64,000 bases of DNA. Origin: Symsagittifera roscoffensis (Eukaryota > Xenacoelomorpha > Acoela > Convolutidae). Location of the stretch: contig NC_087062.1 in NCBI RefSeq assembly GCF_963678635.1, forward strand, positions 19,891,789 to 19,955,788, in the 5' to 3' direction. A program made the position numbers and the translations under genes. Each line of letters starts with the position of its first letter. Positions within the stretch are counted from its first letter, which is position 1. A model generated the notes under the pieces. That model saw only the letters and a program-made list of their open reading frames with translations. It was not told where the DNA came from and ran no database searches. Of this stretch, positions 20,500 to 31,270 are shown one piece after another.

Positions 20500-20890
20500 A
20501 CTAGTTTTTAAGGGTTTGTCTTAAAATTTGTTCATGTTTATTTTTTCGTGGTTTGACTTTTGACTTCTTTTCTAGTTCAGTTCATTTCCTTTGTTACAAT
20601 GAAATAACTCCAATATCAAACAGCCAAAGTTTGAAAATCACGAACAACGTGATGTTCTTCGAAAAGGATTTCCCAGCGAAATAAAAATTTTACCTATTGT
20701 TCCAGTTTTCTCAAATTGGGTTAATTTCAAAAAAAGTTTTCCTCACAAACTGTTCTACAAATTCATAGACCTTCAAGGCCATCTATTTCTTTCTTCAAAA
20801 TTCAAAAGTTGAAAGCTTTTGAAAAAAAAAACAGTTGTTTTTTAGTTCCCTTGCGTTCAGTACTCTTTTCCAACTGTCAGTTGTTTGTTT
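20500..20890 (+). repeat. Family A copy, head to tail with the previous one
   Basis: Landmarks AAGAGTCGATAAACTAG, GTGGTTTGACTTTTGAC, CTCCAATATCAAACAGCC and TTTCCCAGCGAAATAAAAAT, with the hairpin CAACTGTCAGTTG at 20871-20883. The gap to the preceding copy is only about 30 bases. The same head string is found at 41190, so the two head-to-tail pairs may share an origin. Confidence 0.6.
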
Positions 20891-22008
20891 TTGAAGATAG
20901 TCACTGTATCGATAATCGTAAAGATTTTTTTGGGTTGATTTGGTTTCTGTCTTCTCATTACTTTTCATTTTTTGGCCGAAAGTTTCTCTGTTAGAAACGC
21001 CTTGTTCTGGGTATAATTTGCTCTCAGTTTCCAGGAAATTGGAACACCGCAGTAAATATATATTTTTTCATATGTAGTTGTTCCTTATGTGTCACAAGTT
21101 TTTTTGCGAAGCTCCGGTGCTAGTGATGAAATTATGTGCATCTGGTAAAATAATTTTAATAGTCTAATTGCAGAAAAAAATTTAAACCTAGCCAACAGAC
21201 AATTGGAAAAATACAAGGAACTCACTAAATCTGGAAAAAAAGCAGAATATTATACCTTTTAAAAGAAAAATCACTATCTATCTATTTATTATATATTTAA
21301 ATGCGGGCTTTGCTATCTCGCCGTGTTTAACGTAATTTTTTGCATGTATAACGAAAGAATTTTTCAAGTTTAAGTTATCTCGTATATTGCAATCCTTTTA
21401 GTTGCAAATCTTGCGTCGAAATGCGACTGAATTTCACGAAATGAAATTTACCAACCCTATAGCTGGGTGCTTCAGTTTCGAAGATATGACGTTTCTACGG
21501 TTTTCTTGTAAATTTGAATGTACAAAATTTTGAAAATTTGAATTTACCTTAGCATGTAATAGAGCGCTGTCAGGGTGCACTCAGAAATCGCAGAGTTATG
21601 CCATTTTTGTATGAGTTGTCAAGAATTCCAAGCACCGGAGGTACGCTACACGCTAGTTCTCTTTGACAAAAACAATTTTTATGTCGACCGTGGGGTAAAT
21701 ATAAGTAACCCACTGTTTTTGTTTCGCTGCCAAATCTAAAAGTGAAAACAAAGTCAAAGTTTTTGCACTATTTGTTTGTTCTTTATTAGCTACTTCAAGT
21801 AAAGTAAAAATTCAAGTACAAAAATTTCGAAAAAAAAATCACAACTTAGCTTAATAAGTGTCTCCACTTCATTCATTGATTAAAAAACTTTTCAGCGGCG
21901 ACTTTGGAACCAATTGTAAGATTATTCATTTTTTGGGTGAAGTACATACCGATTTTCATTTCTCGATAGTTCATGAATTACAATCGGCTTCCCCGTAATA
22001 AAAACCAG
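20891..22008. other. AT-rich spacer without a visible gene
   Basis: A diverged tail-hairpin string TTTGCGAAGCTCCGGTGC lies at 21102. The segment 21300-21660 (CGCCGTGTTTAACG...AGCACCGGAGGTACGC) is slightly more complex but has stops in all frames. I see nothing else. Confidence 0.3.
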
Positions 22009-22076
22009 CTCCCTGGACATGAAATTTCAATCTAAAGATTATAAGGCGCTTGTGCTACCGACTGAGATAGCCAGGA
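22009..22076 (-). tRNA. tRNA-like relic (lysine/isoleucine type), probably not functional
   Basis: Read on the minus strand it starts TCCTGGCTATCTCAGTCGGT, a good acceptor stem start plus D arm. It ends in TCCAGGGAG, so CCTGG and CCAGG can pair as the acceptor stem. The anticodon region CTTATAATC would present TAT. The T arm (GATTGAAATTTC) lacks the GTTCRA core and cannot pair properly. I call it a decayed tRNA or an isolated SINE head rather than a working gene. Confidence 0.4.
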
Positions 22077-22899
22077 TATCATGCCCGAAGGAGTCAAGAT
22101 TTGTTGCTCTAGGAAAAAGAACAAACTTAGTTGGATCGTAATGATAATCAATGCGTTTTGAATTGAAATAATAGTCTGAAATGAGCGAGAAAATAAATCA
22201 ATAATTTGTCCTTATCGCTAAATGGGTGTCATTGTTTTTTTTTCTATCAAGGCTTGATAGAAGCAACTCGTCTAGCACCCATTGCTTGCAACCGATATTT
22301 TTGGCGCAAAGTTGAGTGGTCAACTGCGTGCGTAATAAACCAGACCGCCACGATATTTTATTTTTTTAAATATGATTATATTTTTTTGGCTTTCTTGCTT
22401 TTGGTTTAGGTTTTATGAGGATAGTTGTCAATTTTTTCAAAAGCGAGTTGTTATACTGTTTTGATGCATTTTGGTTGACTGATAAGGTTCATTAGAGCCC
22501 GCCAATTTTTCCATGATTGATTTTTTTAACTTCTAATTTGCTCAATTGGCTTGAAAACTTTTTTTGAAATGTTCTAATGTACTCAGACTTTGTTGAAATT
22601 CTTTTTGCATCCGTGCTCTGCGTAATGTTGAAAAAAGAGACAAATAGTCTGTAAGCAGTTGGCTTACAGAAATTGCTCGAACCTGGAACTATCAAAATCC
22701 ATTCGATGTCAAAGTTCTTTTTTTTCAGCGAAAACATGTGTTTGAGAATACTGATTTTTTATTAGTTTTATCTGAAAGGCTTACATATAAATTACTGCCT
22801 TGAAAGCTTAAAGTTATAATTTGGCTTTTTATACAGTTTTTTAATTTCTTCGATTGATAGAACTTTTTAGCAGCAAACTGGGGTTGAAATTCGTGTGAC

Positions 22900-23195
22900 T
22901 GGGATTTAAATCACGATCAGACCTTGTTATTTCGATACGCAATAATTACGCTTGAGATTAGCCTGTGGTTTCGAATCTGGCTAGGGCCTCTTTTTCAAAC
23001 GTTAAATATTTCGTTTTCAACAAAATTTTAGGCTTTTTATTCGTCGGTTTAGTTGTCACATCTTAGAATTGTTTTTTGATGCATACATTTTTCATTGAAT
23101 TTTGTCAAGTGTTTTGGTTTGCTCTGCTTTTCTGTATGCCAGCTTGCAACGCTTTTGTATTTTATATAGTAATTGGTGCGAAGCTCCGCTTTGAA
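22900..23195 (+). mobile_element. SINE-like family 1, degraded copy
   Basis: The head around 22935-22985 keeps TTAGCCTGTGGTTTCGAATCTGGCT-type strings. TTTTTCAAACGTTAAAT and GTCGGTTTAGTTG follow, as in the 36965 copy. The tail at 23174-23192 reads TGGTGCGAAGCTCCGCTTTG, an imperfect hairpin. Confidence 0.45.
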
Positions 23196-23877
23196 TCTAT
23201 GGCGCTCTACGTTAGATTTTTCCTGGGAAGATTTGAATAGACCGGCTATCGTTTGTCTGCTTATTTTGGTCGACTTAATTTCCAATTAAAAAATTTTTTA
23301 ACATTGAAATTAGTTCTGTTACTTGTAAGTTTACGATCTGACAATTATACTCAGCGGCAATTTAGACGACAATACTTGGGTAGACAACCGTTTGTTTAAA
23401 TAAAAACCTTCTCAAAAACTGGGAACTTCGTTTTAGTTTTTGTAATTCTCCAAGTAAGAAAAATATATTTAAAAATATAAAAGCTACAAAATCTACAATT
23501 TAGGTCGACCAAGCCGGTATAATACAAGAACGAACCATTTAAGTGATATAAATGTATTTCTGTTTCTTGTTTTTTTTTCGGTATCTATGCAATGTCCAAT
23601 TTGTGAAATTCTTTCTGGTTTAAAATGAGTCGTAGGACTTCCGTTAATCTGCTCAAGTTTTGTCGGCTGAATTGCCGCATCTTGGACTCACTTTGTGCTG
23701 GTAAGCAGCTTCCATTGCAAGTGGAAATGTTTTTTTGTTGCTTCAGGGGGGAATCAGAACTTTTTCATCCGTTTTTTCGGCTCAGCTGGTGTCTGCTTAA
23801 AGATTGTCGACTCTGTTTCTGCTTCGTTAGTTTTGTTCCGTTGCTAAGTTAAAAGTAAGATATCTTGCTGGGTTTGT
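23196..23877. other. AT-rich spacer with family 1 body fragments
   Basis: No gene. TTTGTCGGCTGAATTGCCGC at 23657 and GGCTCAGCTGGTGTC at 23780 resemble SINE-like family 1 bodies. Short frames are unsupported. Confidence 0.3.
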
Positions 23878-25240
23878 TTGTCTGTCTTTGAATCCTGTTT
23901 GACAAAAACGGCCATCATGAAAATTTCTGGGATTGGGTTTTTGAGACGATTTGGAAAACTTTTTGACTTTTGCAAAATTTTAAGTTTTTCTGAAAAATCA
24001 TGCTACCCATTTTCAAAAAGGGATGACAATGGAAAGACCGCCTATACGTTTTTGTGCCTTGCTAATCTCATTTTCCTTTACCCCTCTGTCCACAGACTCC
24101 GAATAAGTCTGTGGGGTCGATTATTTGACCCATATTTTTCTTCGTGTTCTCAGAAACTGCCCTTAAAATCTGAGATTTTGGTTGCAATGAATAGATCGAT
24201 TTTGAAAAGCTACCTTGCATAAGCAGCTAAGTGTAATTTTGTTATATTTACGTTTATCACGCTTGGAATAGTCAAATTTTTGATTTTTTGACCGTTTTTT
24301 GAAACTTTTTGACTCAACTCGAAAAACCGAGCGAAATTAAGTGATCAATCGAGAAACCCGGTCCTAGGAATCTTCTTTTCTTTGGCGGCATCGACCTGAT
24401 TTTTACAGAAAAAAAAGTTGGAAAAACTTGAATTTCTGAAATTCATAACTTTTTTCTGCAAAAAATCAAGGTTGTGGCGGCTAAAGAAAAGAAGGTCCCA
24501 AAACCAGATAAGAAATTCAAGTTTTTCTGATTTTTGACCGTTTGTTTGAAACTTATTGAATTTTTTTTATCCAACTTCTGTTTGATTAAAACAAGTATAA
24601 TGAAAACGTATGGGATTGGGTTTTTTTTAATTATTTATTTTTTTGAGACGCTTTGGAAAGTTTTTTCACTTTTTCAAAAATTTAGTTTTTCTCGAAGACT
24701 ACTCTACCGATGTTAAGAAAAGTGGTACCAATGGAAGTTCCGCCCACTCCCATGTGTGCCTGCATAATCCCCAGTCTCTCTTTTTTAACCTTACCCCACT
24801 TTCTACAGCCTTCGAAAAAGTGTGTGGGGAGAATTTTTGGCCCGACTTTTTACATCTTCTGGAAAACTACTCTCCCAAATTTGAGATTTTGGGTTCAACG
24901 GATAGAACAGGTTTTGAGAAGCTCACCTGCATAAGCGGCTACACCCAATTTTTTTTACACAAAGTTATGGCCCTCAGAAAAGTCAAATTTTTGATTTTTT
25001 TGGCAGTTTTTAGAAACTTTTTGACTTTTCTCAAAAACTATCCTCCCAAATCTGAGATTTTATTTTCAATCAAAGGGATGGCTTGTGAGAAGCTGCACTG
25101 CATAAGCGGTTACGCACATTTTTTTACACAAAAAAATAATGACCCTCGGAAAGGTCGAATTTTCGATCTTTCGCCCTTTTTTGAAACATTATACTTTTCT
25201 CGAAAGCTAACCTCCCCAGTCTGCAATTTTCAATAATCAC
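23878..25240 (+). repeat. 171-bp tandem repeat field (family B)
   Basis: Units carry GACTTTTCTC-AAAAACT, CTCCCAAATCTGAGATTTT, GAGAAGCT-CA-TGCATAAGCGG and a phrase like GGAAAGGTCAAATTTTTGATTTTT. Units at 24846, 25017 and 25188 are evenly spaced, and an earlier diverged unit lies at about 24130-24300. The spacing is 57 codons, so one frame stays open for 197 codons (24643-25236) and looks protein-like. The translated text repeats with the DNA, which explains the open frame without a gene. Related units occur at 33890-34260. Confidence 0.65.
24366..24505. repeat. Imperfect 60-bp hairpin within family B
   Basis: TCTTCTTTTCTTTGGCGGC at 24370 pairs with GGCGGCTAAAGAAAAGAAGG at about 24476. The stem continues through CCTGATTTTTACAGAAAAAA and its complement TTTTTTCTGCAAAAAATCAAGG. 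The loop is short and AT-rich. Confidence 0.6.
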
Positions 25241-26076
25241 TAAGGTTTTGGGTTAAGTTCTTTTTTTGAATTTACCCATTCCGTACCGCATCATTATAAC
25301 AAATTTAAAAAGTATCAAACACGTAACTCTAGCTTTTGTTTGAATTCGTCAAAATATTTGGTTCGTCATTTTTCTTTTTTTTTCCGACTTAAGTTTCTTT
25401 TATTTGTACTGTAGCTCATGTTTTGCGAAGCTCCGCTTCACCTTTGTGTTAACGTTCAAATTAGAATTATCAACTCCAATCTGATGTAATTTCGTTTTTT
25501 TTGTTTGATTGTTTACTCGGTTAAAAGTTCTTTCGGTTGTTACTTAATCGGATTTGTGGTATCATATTGCATCATTGGATGAGCGAATTATGTTTTATTG
25601 CGTGTGAATCTTTGAGGTGGTAATTTAATTTGTGTTCAAAGTTGTTTATGGACACATTTTCTTGGCTATTTTTTTGTTGACAACAGGTGGCAATTTTTTT
25701 GATTTGCCTTGTTTTTTTAAAATGAAGTGAACTTTATTCTAGACAGAGATGAGATATGAAATTTTTAGAACAACTATCTTTTCTCGACATATTGAAAAAA
25801 AAATTGACTCAACGGCTTCCATTTTTTTCTGATGTGGAGGGTCGCGGTGTAAAAACTTTAAAGCTCCAAGTTTTTAGAACTTTTTTTTTTCATTTTCAGC
25901 GAATTGGTCGTCTGCCTAAGAAGTGACGTCTTAAATTTTACCACAACTAAAATACTCGGGTTTTCTTCCAGACTCACATTATTTTTAAACAAAAAATACG
26001 TTGAAAATGATTTTTTTTTCTGTTACTGCAGCAAATTTTAGTATAAAAACGCGAGTTTTAATTAACTTTTCTTCAA
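25241..26076. other. AT-rich spacer with a tail-hairpin remnant
   Basis: No gene. GCGAAGCTCCGCTTCACCTTTGTGTT at about 25425-25450 is a fairly intact copy of the SINE-like tail hairpin, without a recognisable tRNA head upstream. Confidence 0.35.
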
Positions 26077-26312
26077 CTAAATCGACAGTTTTTAAGGAAC
26101 TATTTAGTTAACTAATTTTTTTTTTACTTAACTAAAATCCGGGGCCTGCTGATCTAGACAGTGAATTTAATACCGAGCTAAACAAGCAAAATGAAGGCAT
26201 TTTGGCGGTAAACGAATTATTGTTTCTCAACTTGCTTGCCCTAGCTTGATCTAACTAGAATAAGCTTGATCTAACTAGAATAAGACTAACTGCTGTACAA
26301 ATTGTGATTCAA
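26077..26312 (+). repeat. Direct repeat, left copy (about 235 bp)
   Basis: AACTAAATCGACAGTTTTTA to GTGATTCAATAT matches 27826-28044 in the same orientation with few differences. Shared phrases include CGGGGCCTGCTGATCTAGAC and GGCATTTTGGCGGTAAACGA. The left copy has a 20-bp internal tandem duplication (AGCTTGATCTAACTAGAATA twice, near 26243). Confidence 0.8.
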
Positions 26313-27004
26313 TATGTTTTTTTAAAGATACGACTGTGTTCCTTAAATTTAACATTAGTCGAAATTAAAAAAAAATGTGAGAAATTATTGACTGAGTTGT
26401 CGGCGCGTCTAATCTTCTACTCGCCAGCTTGTGGTATGTGTCACATGTGTTGTGTCGCATGTGCTGTTAAACTCCACTTTATCTCTTCGTTCTTGTTAAA
26501 CCTATCAAAAATAGTTTTATTTGTTTCAATTGAAAGCTTGTTTGCTTAGAATGCGTCAACATCAAATTATCTTTCGCAATTATTGTAGAATGTTTTCAAA
26601 TATTGTGGAAAAATTATCAAAAAGCAATGAGTCAGGCCTTGGATCTCTACTTCTGCCATTAGCAAGACTGTTACAGCCGGCTTCTAGGCCCATATTTTCT
26701 CTCTAGAACCTTTGTATACAATTTGGTGTTACTACAGTGCAACACCATTCGCGAGGAAGTAAATTTATTTTTCAAAAACCATGTAAGTACATAGCGTTAA
26801 GACATGTCAGAAGTTTTTCAATAATAAAATACAATCAAAGTAATATTACTAAAAATTCTTTTCGTTTTATTGTTTTATGCAGTTTTATTGTTTTATCGCT
26901 TCATCGGCGTTTTTTTTGAAAATTATTTGAACCAAGTTAATTGAGTGACTCTTTCTTTGCTAGATCGAGCAGTCTTTAATGTAAAGTTTTCTTCTCAAAG
27001 TTGC
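26313..27004. other. Spacer inside the direct-repeat pair
   Basis: No gene. The tract TGTGTCACATGTGTTGTGTC near 26438 is a short CA/TG-rich string. TTTTATTGTTTTATGC near 26865 is locally repeated. Nothing else stands out. Confidence 0.25.
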
Positions 27005-27691
27005 TCATGGAGGTGTTACCTTCCTTGTTTCGGTCAAAAAGCTGTCTGTCCACTTTCTCAAAGTATTCAATTTCGTCATTCGTCTTTTCCGCTGAATAAA
27101 AGGTACTGAAAGAATCTTGATTGGTTTTAAAAGTTTCTGGCAAAAAAGCGATTTTGTTTTTGAAGATGTGATAGTCAAATCTGATTTATTGCGCCGGATG
27201 GAAAATGAGCTACATATTTTTGTTTTCTGTTGTTGTTTCGCTTTCGCACACTTCACGAAACAACTCTGGCGCAGGGTGTTTTTCTGCCCGATTTTGAAAA
27301 CTTCAAAGAAAAATCTTAGTGTCATGTGTGGTATCATATTAACCCTCTTCTGCATGTGAAAAGTTTTGGTGGTTGTGATCTCAAGTCGTACTGAAAACTG
27401 ATGCCTGAAAAGTTTTTCACTAACTGAGTAATTTTTTTTCGGCAGAGCGGTTGAGTTGACTTCTTGGAGTTTGTATGTTCCCAATCCAATTCGTCTGCCC
27501 ACTTGAAACAAAGGCCAGTTTTTGTTGCTGTCCCTTTCAATTGAAACATTTTGGTCGAAAATTTCGATAAGTTTTCTGTTCGGCTGATAATCATTTTGGT
27601 TCGAATTCACATAAATAGTTTTTCGTGAGCCAAAAATCATAATACTGCAGATATTGACCGTTTGGTCGGTCATTCCACAAAACAAGAACAT
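27005..27691 (-). CDS. Unrecognised 228-codon frame between the direct repeats
   Basis: It stands out for its length in AT-rich DNA. The translation is rich in K, R, T and S, with no clear domain, signal peptide or membrane helix. The other strand also has an open stretch (27117-27359), which weakens the case. The position inside a pair of direct repeats makes a transposon-borne frame conceivable. I give it low confidence as a gene. Confidence 0.2.
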   Translation of the reverse strand: MFLFCGMTDQTVNICSIMIFGSRKTIYVNSNQNDYQPNRKLIEIFDQNVSIERDSNKNWPLFQVGRRIGLGTYKLQEVNSTALPKKNYSVSEKLFRHQFSVRLEITTTKTFHMQKRVNMIPHMTLRFFFEVFKIGQKNTLRQSCFVKCAKAKQQQKTKICSSFSIRRNKSDLTITSSKTKSLFCQKLLKPIKILSVPFIQRKRRMTKLNTLRKWTDSFLTETRKVTPP

Positions 27692-27825
27692 CGGAAAAAG
27701 TATAAGTTGCGTTTAAAAGCACAATGTTACTTAAGCGTAAAAAACTCGAGGAAAGAGTTCTAGCCAGTACAATAAATTTTGATATGATTTTGTTTGCATG
27801 CTAACTCGCAATTAACCAATTCAAA

Positions 27826-28044
27826 CAACTAAATCGACAGTTTTTAAGGAACTATTTAGTTAACTAAATTGTTTTTTACTTAACTAAAATTCGGGGCCTG
27901 CTGATCTAGACAGTGAACTTAATACCGAGCTAAACAAGCAAAATGAAGGCATTTTGGCGGTAAACGAATAATTGTTTCACAACTTGCTTGCCCTAAAATC
28001 TAACGAGAATAAGACTAACTGCTGAAACAAATTGTGATTCAATA
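27826..28044 (+). repeat. Direct repeat, right copy (about 220 bp)
   Basis: Same-strand partner of 26077-26312, with a single version of the segment duplicated on the left. The pair brackets about 1.5 kb. The ends do not read TG...CA, and I see no primer-binding site or polypurine tract, so long terminal repeats are not supported; two dispersed copies fit equally well. Confidence 0.8.
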
Positions 28045-28204
28045 TTCGGCCAAAAAACTTTCTTCTAATTGAGTGCCTTGCTCTTGCTTTATTTGCTTTT
28101 CTTTCTCACATAGTTGTCTATTAAACTCATTGTCTGGATCAGAACCGTCAACTTGTCATTCACCCTATTCTCAGGATGGAGGGACCAAATGATGGAAATT
28201 TTTT

Positions 28205-28900
28205 GTACCAATCGGAATAGTTAGTCGCTCCCGTTCGTCAAAATTAGCAGAAACTGAATTAGGGCAAGTTTTGCTGTACAATGCGTGCAGGTATCGAAAA
28301 AATGTATTGTTTTGTTTTTCAAATTTTGTTACCAATCAGAATTTTTAGTCGCTCCCGTTAAGTCAACATTAGCAGAAACTGAATAAGGGCAAGTTTTGCT
28401 GTATAATTCGTGCAGGTATCGAAAAAATGTATTGTTTTGTTTTTCAAATTTTGTTACCAATCAGAATTATTAGTCGCTCCCGTTAAGTCAACATTAGCAG
28501 AAACTGAATAAGGGCAAGTTTTGCTGTACAATTCCTGTTGGTATCGAAAAAATGGGATCTACTTAACAATTGTCCCCCTTTCAAGAAAGATGGGGGGGGG
28601 GGTAATTGTTAAGTAGATTAAGTTGTTGAATTTTTGGCTAATCAGATTGCAGCAGAATTCGAATTTTAAATGCAACGCTCTAGTGCTTAATTACTGCTTT
28701 TATTTATAGGGGTGGCAATTCTTTAGTAGATACCAAAGGGAGGGCGATTGTTAAATAGATCCAAAAAATGTAATGTTTTGTTTTTCAAATTTTGTTACCA
28801 ATCAGAATCGTTAGTCGCTCCCGTTAAGTCAAAATTAGGAGAAACTGAATGAGGGCAAGTTTTGCTGTAGAATTCGTGCAAGTATTGAAAAGAATTATTT
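28205..28900 (+). repeat. 126-bp tandem repeat (four copies, one interrupted)
   Basis: Copies begin at about 28205, 28331, 28456 and 28797 with TTACCAATCAGAAT, then TTAGTCGCTCCCGTTAAGTC, AGCAGAAACTGAAT and GGGCAAGTTTTGCTGTA, and end ATCGAAAAAATGTATTGTTT. Period is about 126 bp. The third unit is split by the MITE at 28555-28762. Spacers are absent, so this is not a CRISPR array. Confidence 0.8.
28555..28762. mobile_element. Nested 208-bp MITE with 8-bp target-site duplication
   Basis: The left terminus GGATCTACTTAACAATTGTC and the right terminus GCGATTGTTAAATAGATCC are inverted matches, continuing into C-rich and G-rich runs. The flanks are AAAAAATG on both sides, and the intact neighbouring repeats read ATCGAAAAAATGTATTG without an insert. 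The empty site therefore stands beside the filled one. An internal partial copy of the terminus (28598-28616) can also fold with the left end. Eight-base duplications are typical of hAT-type transposons, but the GGATC terminus is not the usual hAT CAG. Confidence 0.78.
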
Positions 28901-29126
28901 TGTTTTTCAAATTTTTAAAATGGGTTTTCTTTAATTAATAAGCTTTCCAAGATCTGACACTATTTGAAAATTCATGTTTCTGCTGATTTTTTATTAGTCA
29001 ATTTGAGTTTTTATGGCCTGATTTTATTTGCTTAAAATAAGATTTTCGCGATTTCTTGAATACCCAATTCTGATTGGCTGAAAATAATTGAAAATGAATT
29101 TCCATCATTCGGTCCCTCCATCATGA

Positions 29127-31270
29127 GGGACGCCACCAAGGGAGTGTACTGCAAATAAATAAAGAGGCAAATCGGTGCAGCTCGATGTTTTTTGTAGTGC
29201 TTCGACTAATTTAACTAATCAATAAAAGCCTTTAATCGAAGGATTGTTAATTGCGTCATCCGCGCGTGTTGTTTTTTTTTTGTCTTTCATTTTGTCGCTC
29301 AGACGGATTAATAGATCCTGCGGTTTGTTACGTAGTTGTAACAATATGCAAAAGAGGGTTAAAAGGAGTGGAAATATATCCATGTCAAGTTCAACTGTTT
29401 TTAATTCACCATTGAAAATTAGAATATTTTTCGGGTCATTTAGAGACCCTGTCCTGATTCAAGATCCATTATTATAGTTAATTCTTACTTTGACGAGCAG
29501 TCTTATTTTGATGGGCAGTCTTACTTTAACATATCGCCACCTCTTTCATTCAAAAAGGAAAAACTTTCAGATGCGAAAAGTTCAGTTGAACGGGGAATTT
29601 TTTCTTCATATTTTGGGCATCGTTGGTTGAAATTGTTTATATTAGTTTCACGAAATTTCAACTTCTAACTTAGTTTTAATTTAGTATTTTTAAAACCGAG
29701 TTCTTTGCAAAAGCCAGCTAGCGAGCGTAGTGTTAGTTATCTTACGAATCCGAGTTCTTTCTAAACCGAATCGTACCAAAAATGCTCACTTTGCTGGCTC
29801 TTTCGCTGCATTGTTTTGGCAATTTAATAGCATTTCGATGCGCTTTATTGGTGGCTAGAAATTATTTATTACAATTGCCTTTAGTGGAGAAATAAGGGTG
29901 CTAGCCTTGTAACTTCGAGGTCGGCTGTTCAATTCCGGTAGATGGCATTTTTTCCCGACGCTTTTGTTGATGGTTTGGAATCTCGTATGAAAATATAAAT
30001 CATGCAAATATTTTTGCTTTTCAGACTATTTTACACTGTAAGCTTTTTTTATAGTATATGGTTCGATGTGTTTAGGAAAGTAGCTACGCGTAAGGAAGTG
30101 TTTGTATTTTGTAAAGAATAACTGAATTTTTGCAAGGAGGGGTGTGGGTACCTCACCTAATTATAGTTTAAACTTTTTTAAGTAACTTTAGCTTAAATGT
30201 CTACTTTTTCGTACTTGAGTTTTTTTTTAGCGCCACTGTGTTCGGAACATTCTGTGCTACTTCAAGCTTTCTCAGTTTTTTTATTTGGAGCATATTTTTT
30301 TTACGACGGATAACGTAAAATTGACACTTTTTTACTCTAGCGAACTTTAGTGAGCGTTAGTGTTATACTACTACTATTCTTTTTTCTAACCTAAGTCATG
30401 GTTTTGGTGCCACTTTTGGGGCAACTCTACGGCTTTTTGGTACAATTTGCTTTTTTTGCTTTGGCATTTGAATAGTAATAAGTTAAGACAAATAATACAT
30501 TTAAATTCATCAAATGAGCCGAAGAAAGCTTTTTGTCTCAAAACACATAACAATCATAAAAACTCGATTTCAGAAATTTTCTAACTCAATATATCTTGCA
30601 ATTTTTGAAAAACATAATTTATACTATTTGTGGCTTTGTGCTTTGCAGTTTGTTACATTACAAAATAAGTGTGGATGTTTGCAGTTTCTTATATTCCAAA
30701 TTATTACTTGCAAAATTGTGTCTTTTTGTATAAGGTGCTACTTTTGCTGTATCGAATAGGCAATTTGTTAGCATATGTAGCTGCTTTATTTTTGACTAGT
30801 GTTTGCAGATTGTTAAGAGTACGTGGCCGAGAAGGAGAGGCATGAGACTCCAATTCTCGAAGTTGCAGGTTCGAAGCGCATACATAGCAAAGTTTTATTA
30901 ATTCGAGGCTTATTTCACGATATAAAGCTGTTTTTTTTTGTCGTGTGCTTGCTTGTGCTTGCAAAGCGCAGCTTCGCCTCTGTGTGAAACTCTGCATTGG
31001 GTATCGAAACTTGTTTTGGTTTCTCTAGGAAAGAAGCTATATGTAAGGAAGTGTTTGTATTTTTATTCAGAGCATAACAACTGTGTTCTTGCTCTTTATA
31101 CTAATTTGCACCGCAAAGTCGATCAAAGAATGGTGGTTGATATGTTACAATAGTTGGTAATTTTGAGTACAGGGCATGAATTAAATTTGAGAACTTTAAT
31201 GCATAATATACTCATTGCATTTTCAATCAATTGTACTGCCATTAAGATAGTTTTTGTAAAAACATTATTC
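29127..31270. other. SINE-like family 2 field, two copies
   Basis: No gene. Copy one is about 29708-29955: CTAGCGAGCGTAGTG, CAATTTAATAGCAT, GCTTTATTGGTGGCTAG, then a tRNA-like head with GTCGGCTGTTCAATTCCGGT. Copy two runs from the same start string near 30345 to GTGGCCGAGAAGG and GCAGGTTCGAAGCGC at 30820-30880 and a tail hairpin at 30961-30985. The remainder is AT-rich. Confidence 0.45.
30340..30990 (+). mobile_element. SINE-like family 2 copy with serine/leucine-type tRNA head
   Basis: The head at 30820 reads GTGGCCGAGAAGGAGAGGC, resembling tRNA-Ser/Leu box A. The box B string GGTTCGAAGCGC follows about 45 bases later. ATTCGAGGCTTATTTC and a GTCGTGTGCTTGCTTGTG body lead to the tail GCGCAGCTTCGCCTCTGTGT. 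The same order is seen at 36280, 41550, 58100 and 58810. Confidence 0.5.

Larger units (their letters stand above)
28171..29126. mobile_element. Inverted-repeat element of about 956 bp with internal tandem repeats
   Basis: The left end TCAGGATGGAGGGACCAAAT continues to GATGGAAATT (28171-28200). It matches the reverse complement of 29097-29126 at about 28 of 30 positions. The inside holds four copies of a repeat of about 126 bp and, within that, an inserted MITE. There is no transposase frame, so this is a non-autonomous element. Target-site duplications are not clear. Confidence 0.75.

Noticed and set aside
24643-25236. 197-codon frame as a real protein
   Set aside because: The text repeats with the 171-bp DNA unit and there is no start context, splice signal or known family; it is better explained as a tandem repeat of period divisible by three.
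26077-28044. LTR retrotransposon
   Set aside because: The direct repeats lack TG...CA ends, primer site and polypurine tract, and no gag or pol frame lies between them.
28205-28900. CRISPR-like array
   Set aside because: Repeats are 126 bp and directly abutting, without unique spacers, inside a eukaryotic inverted-repeat element.
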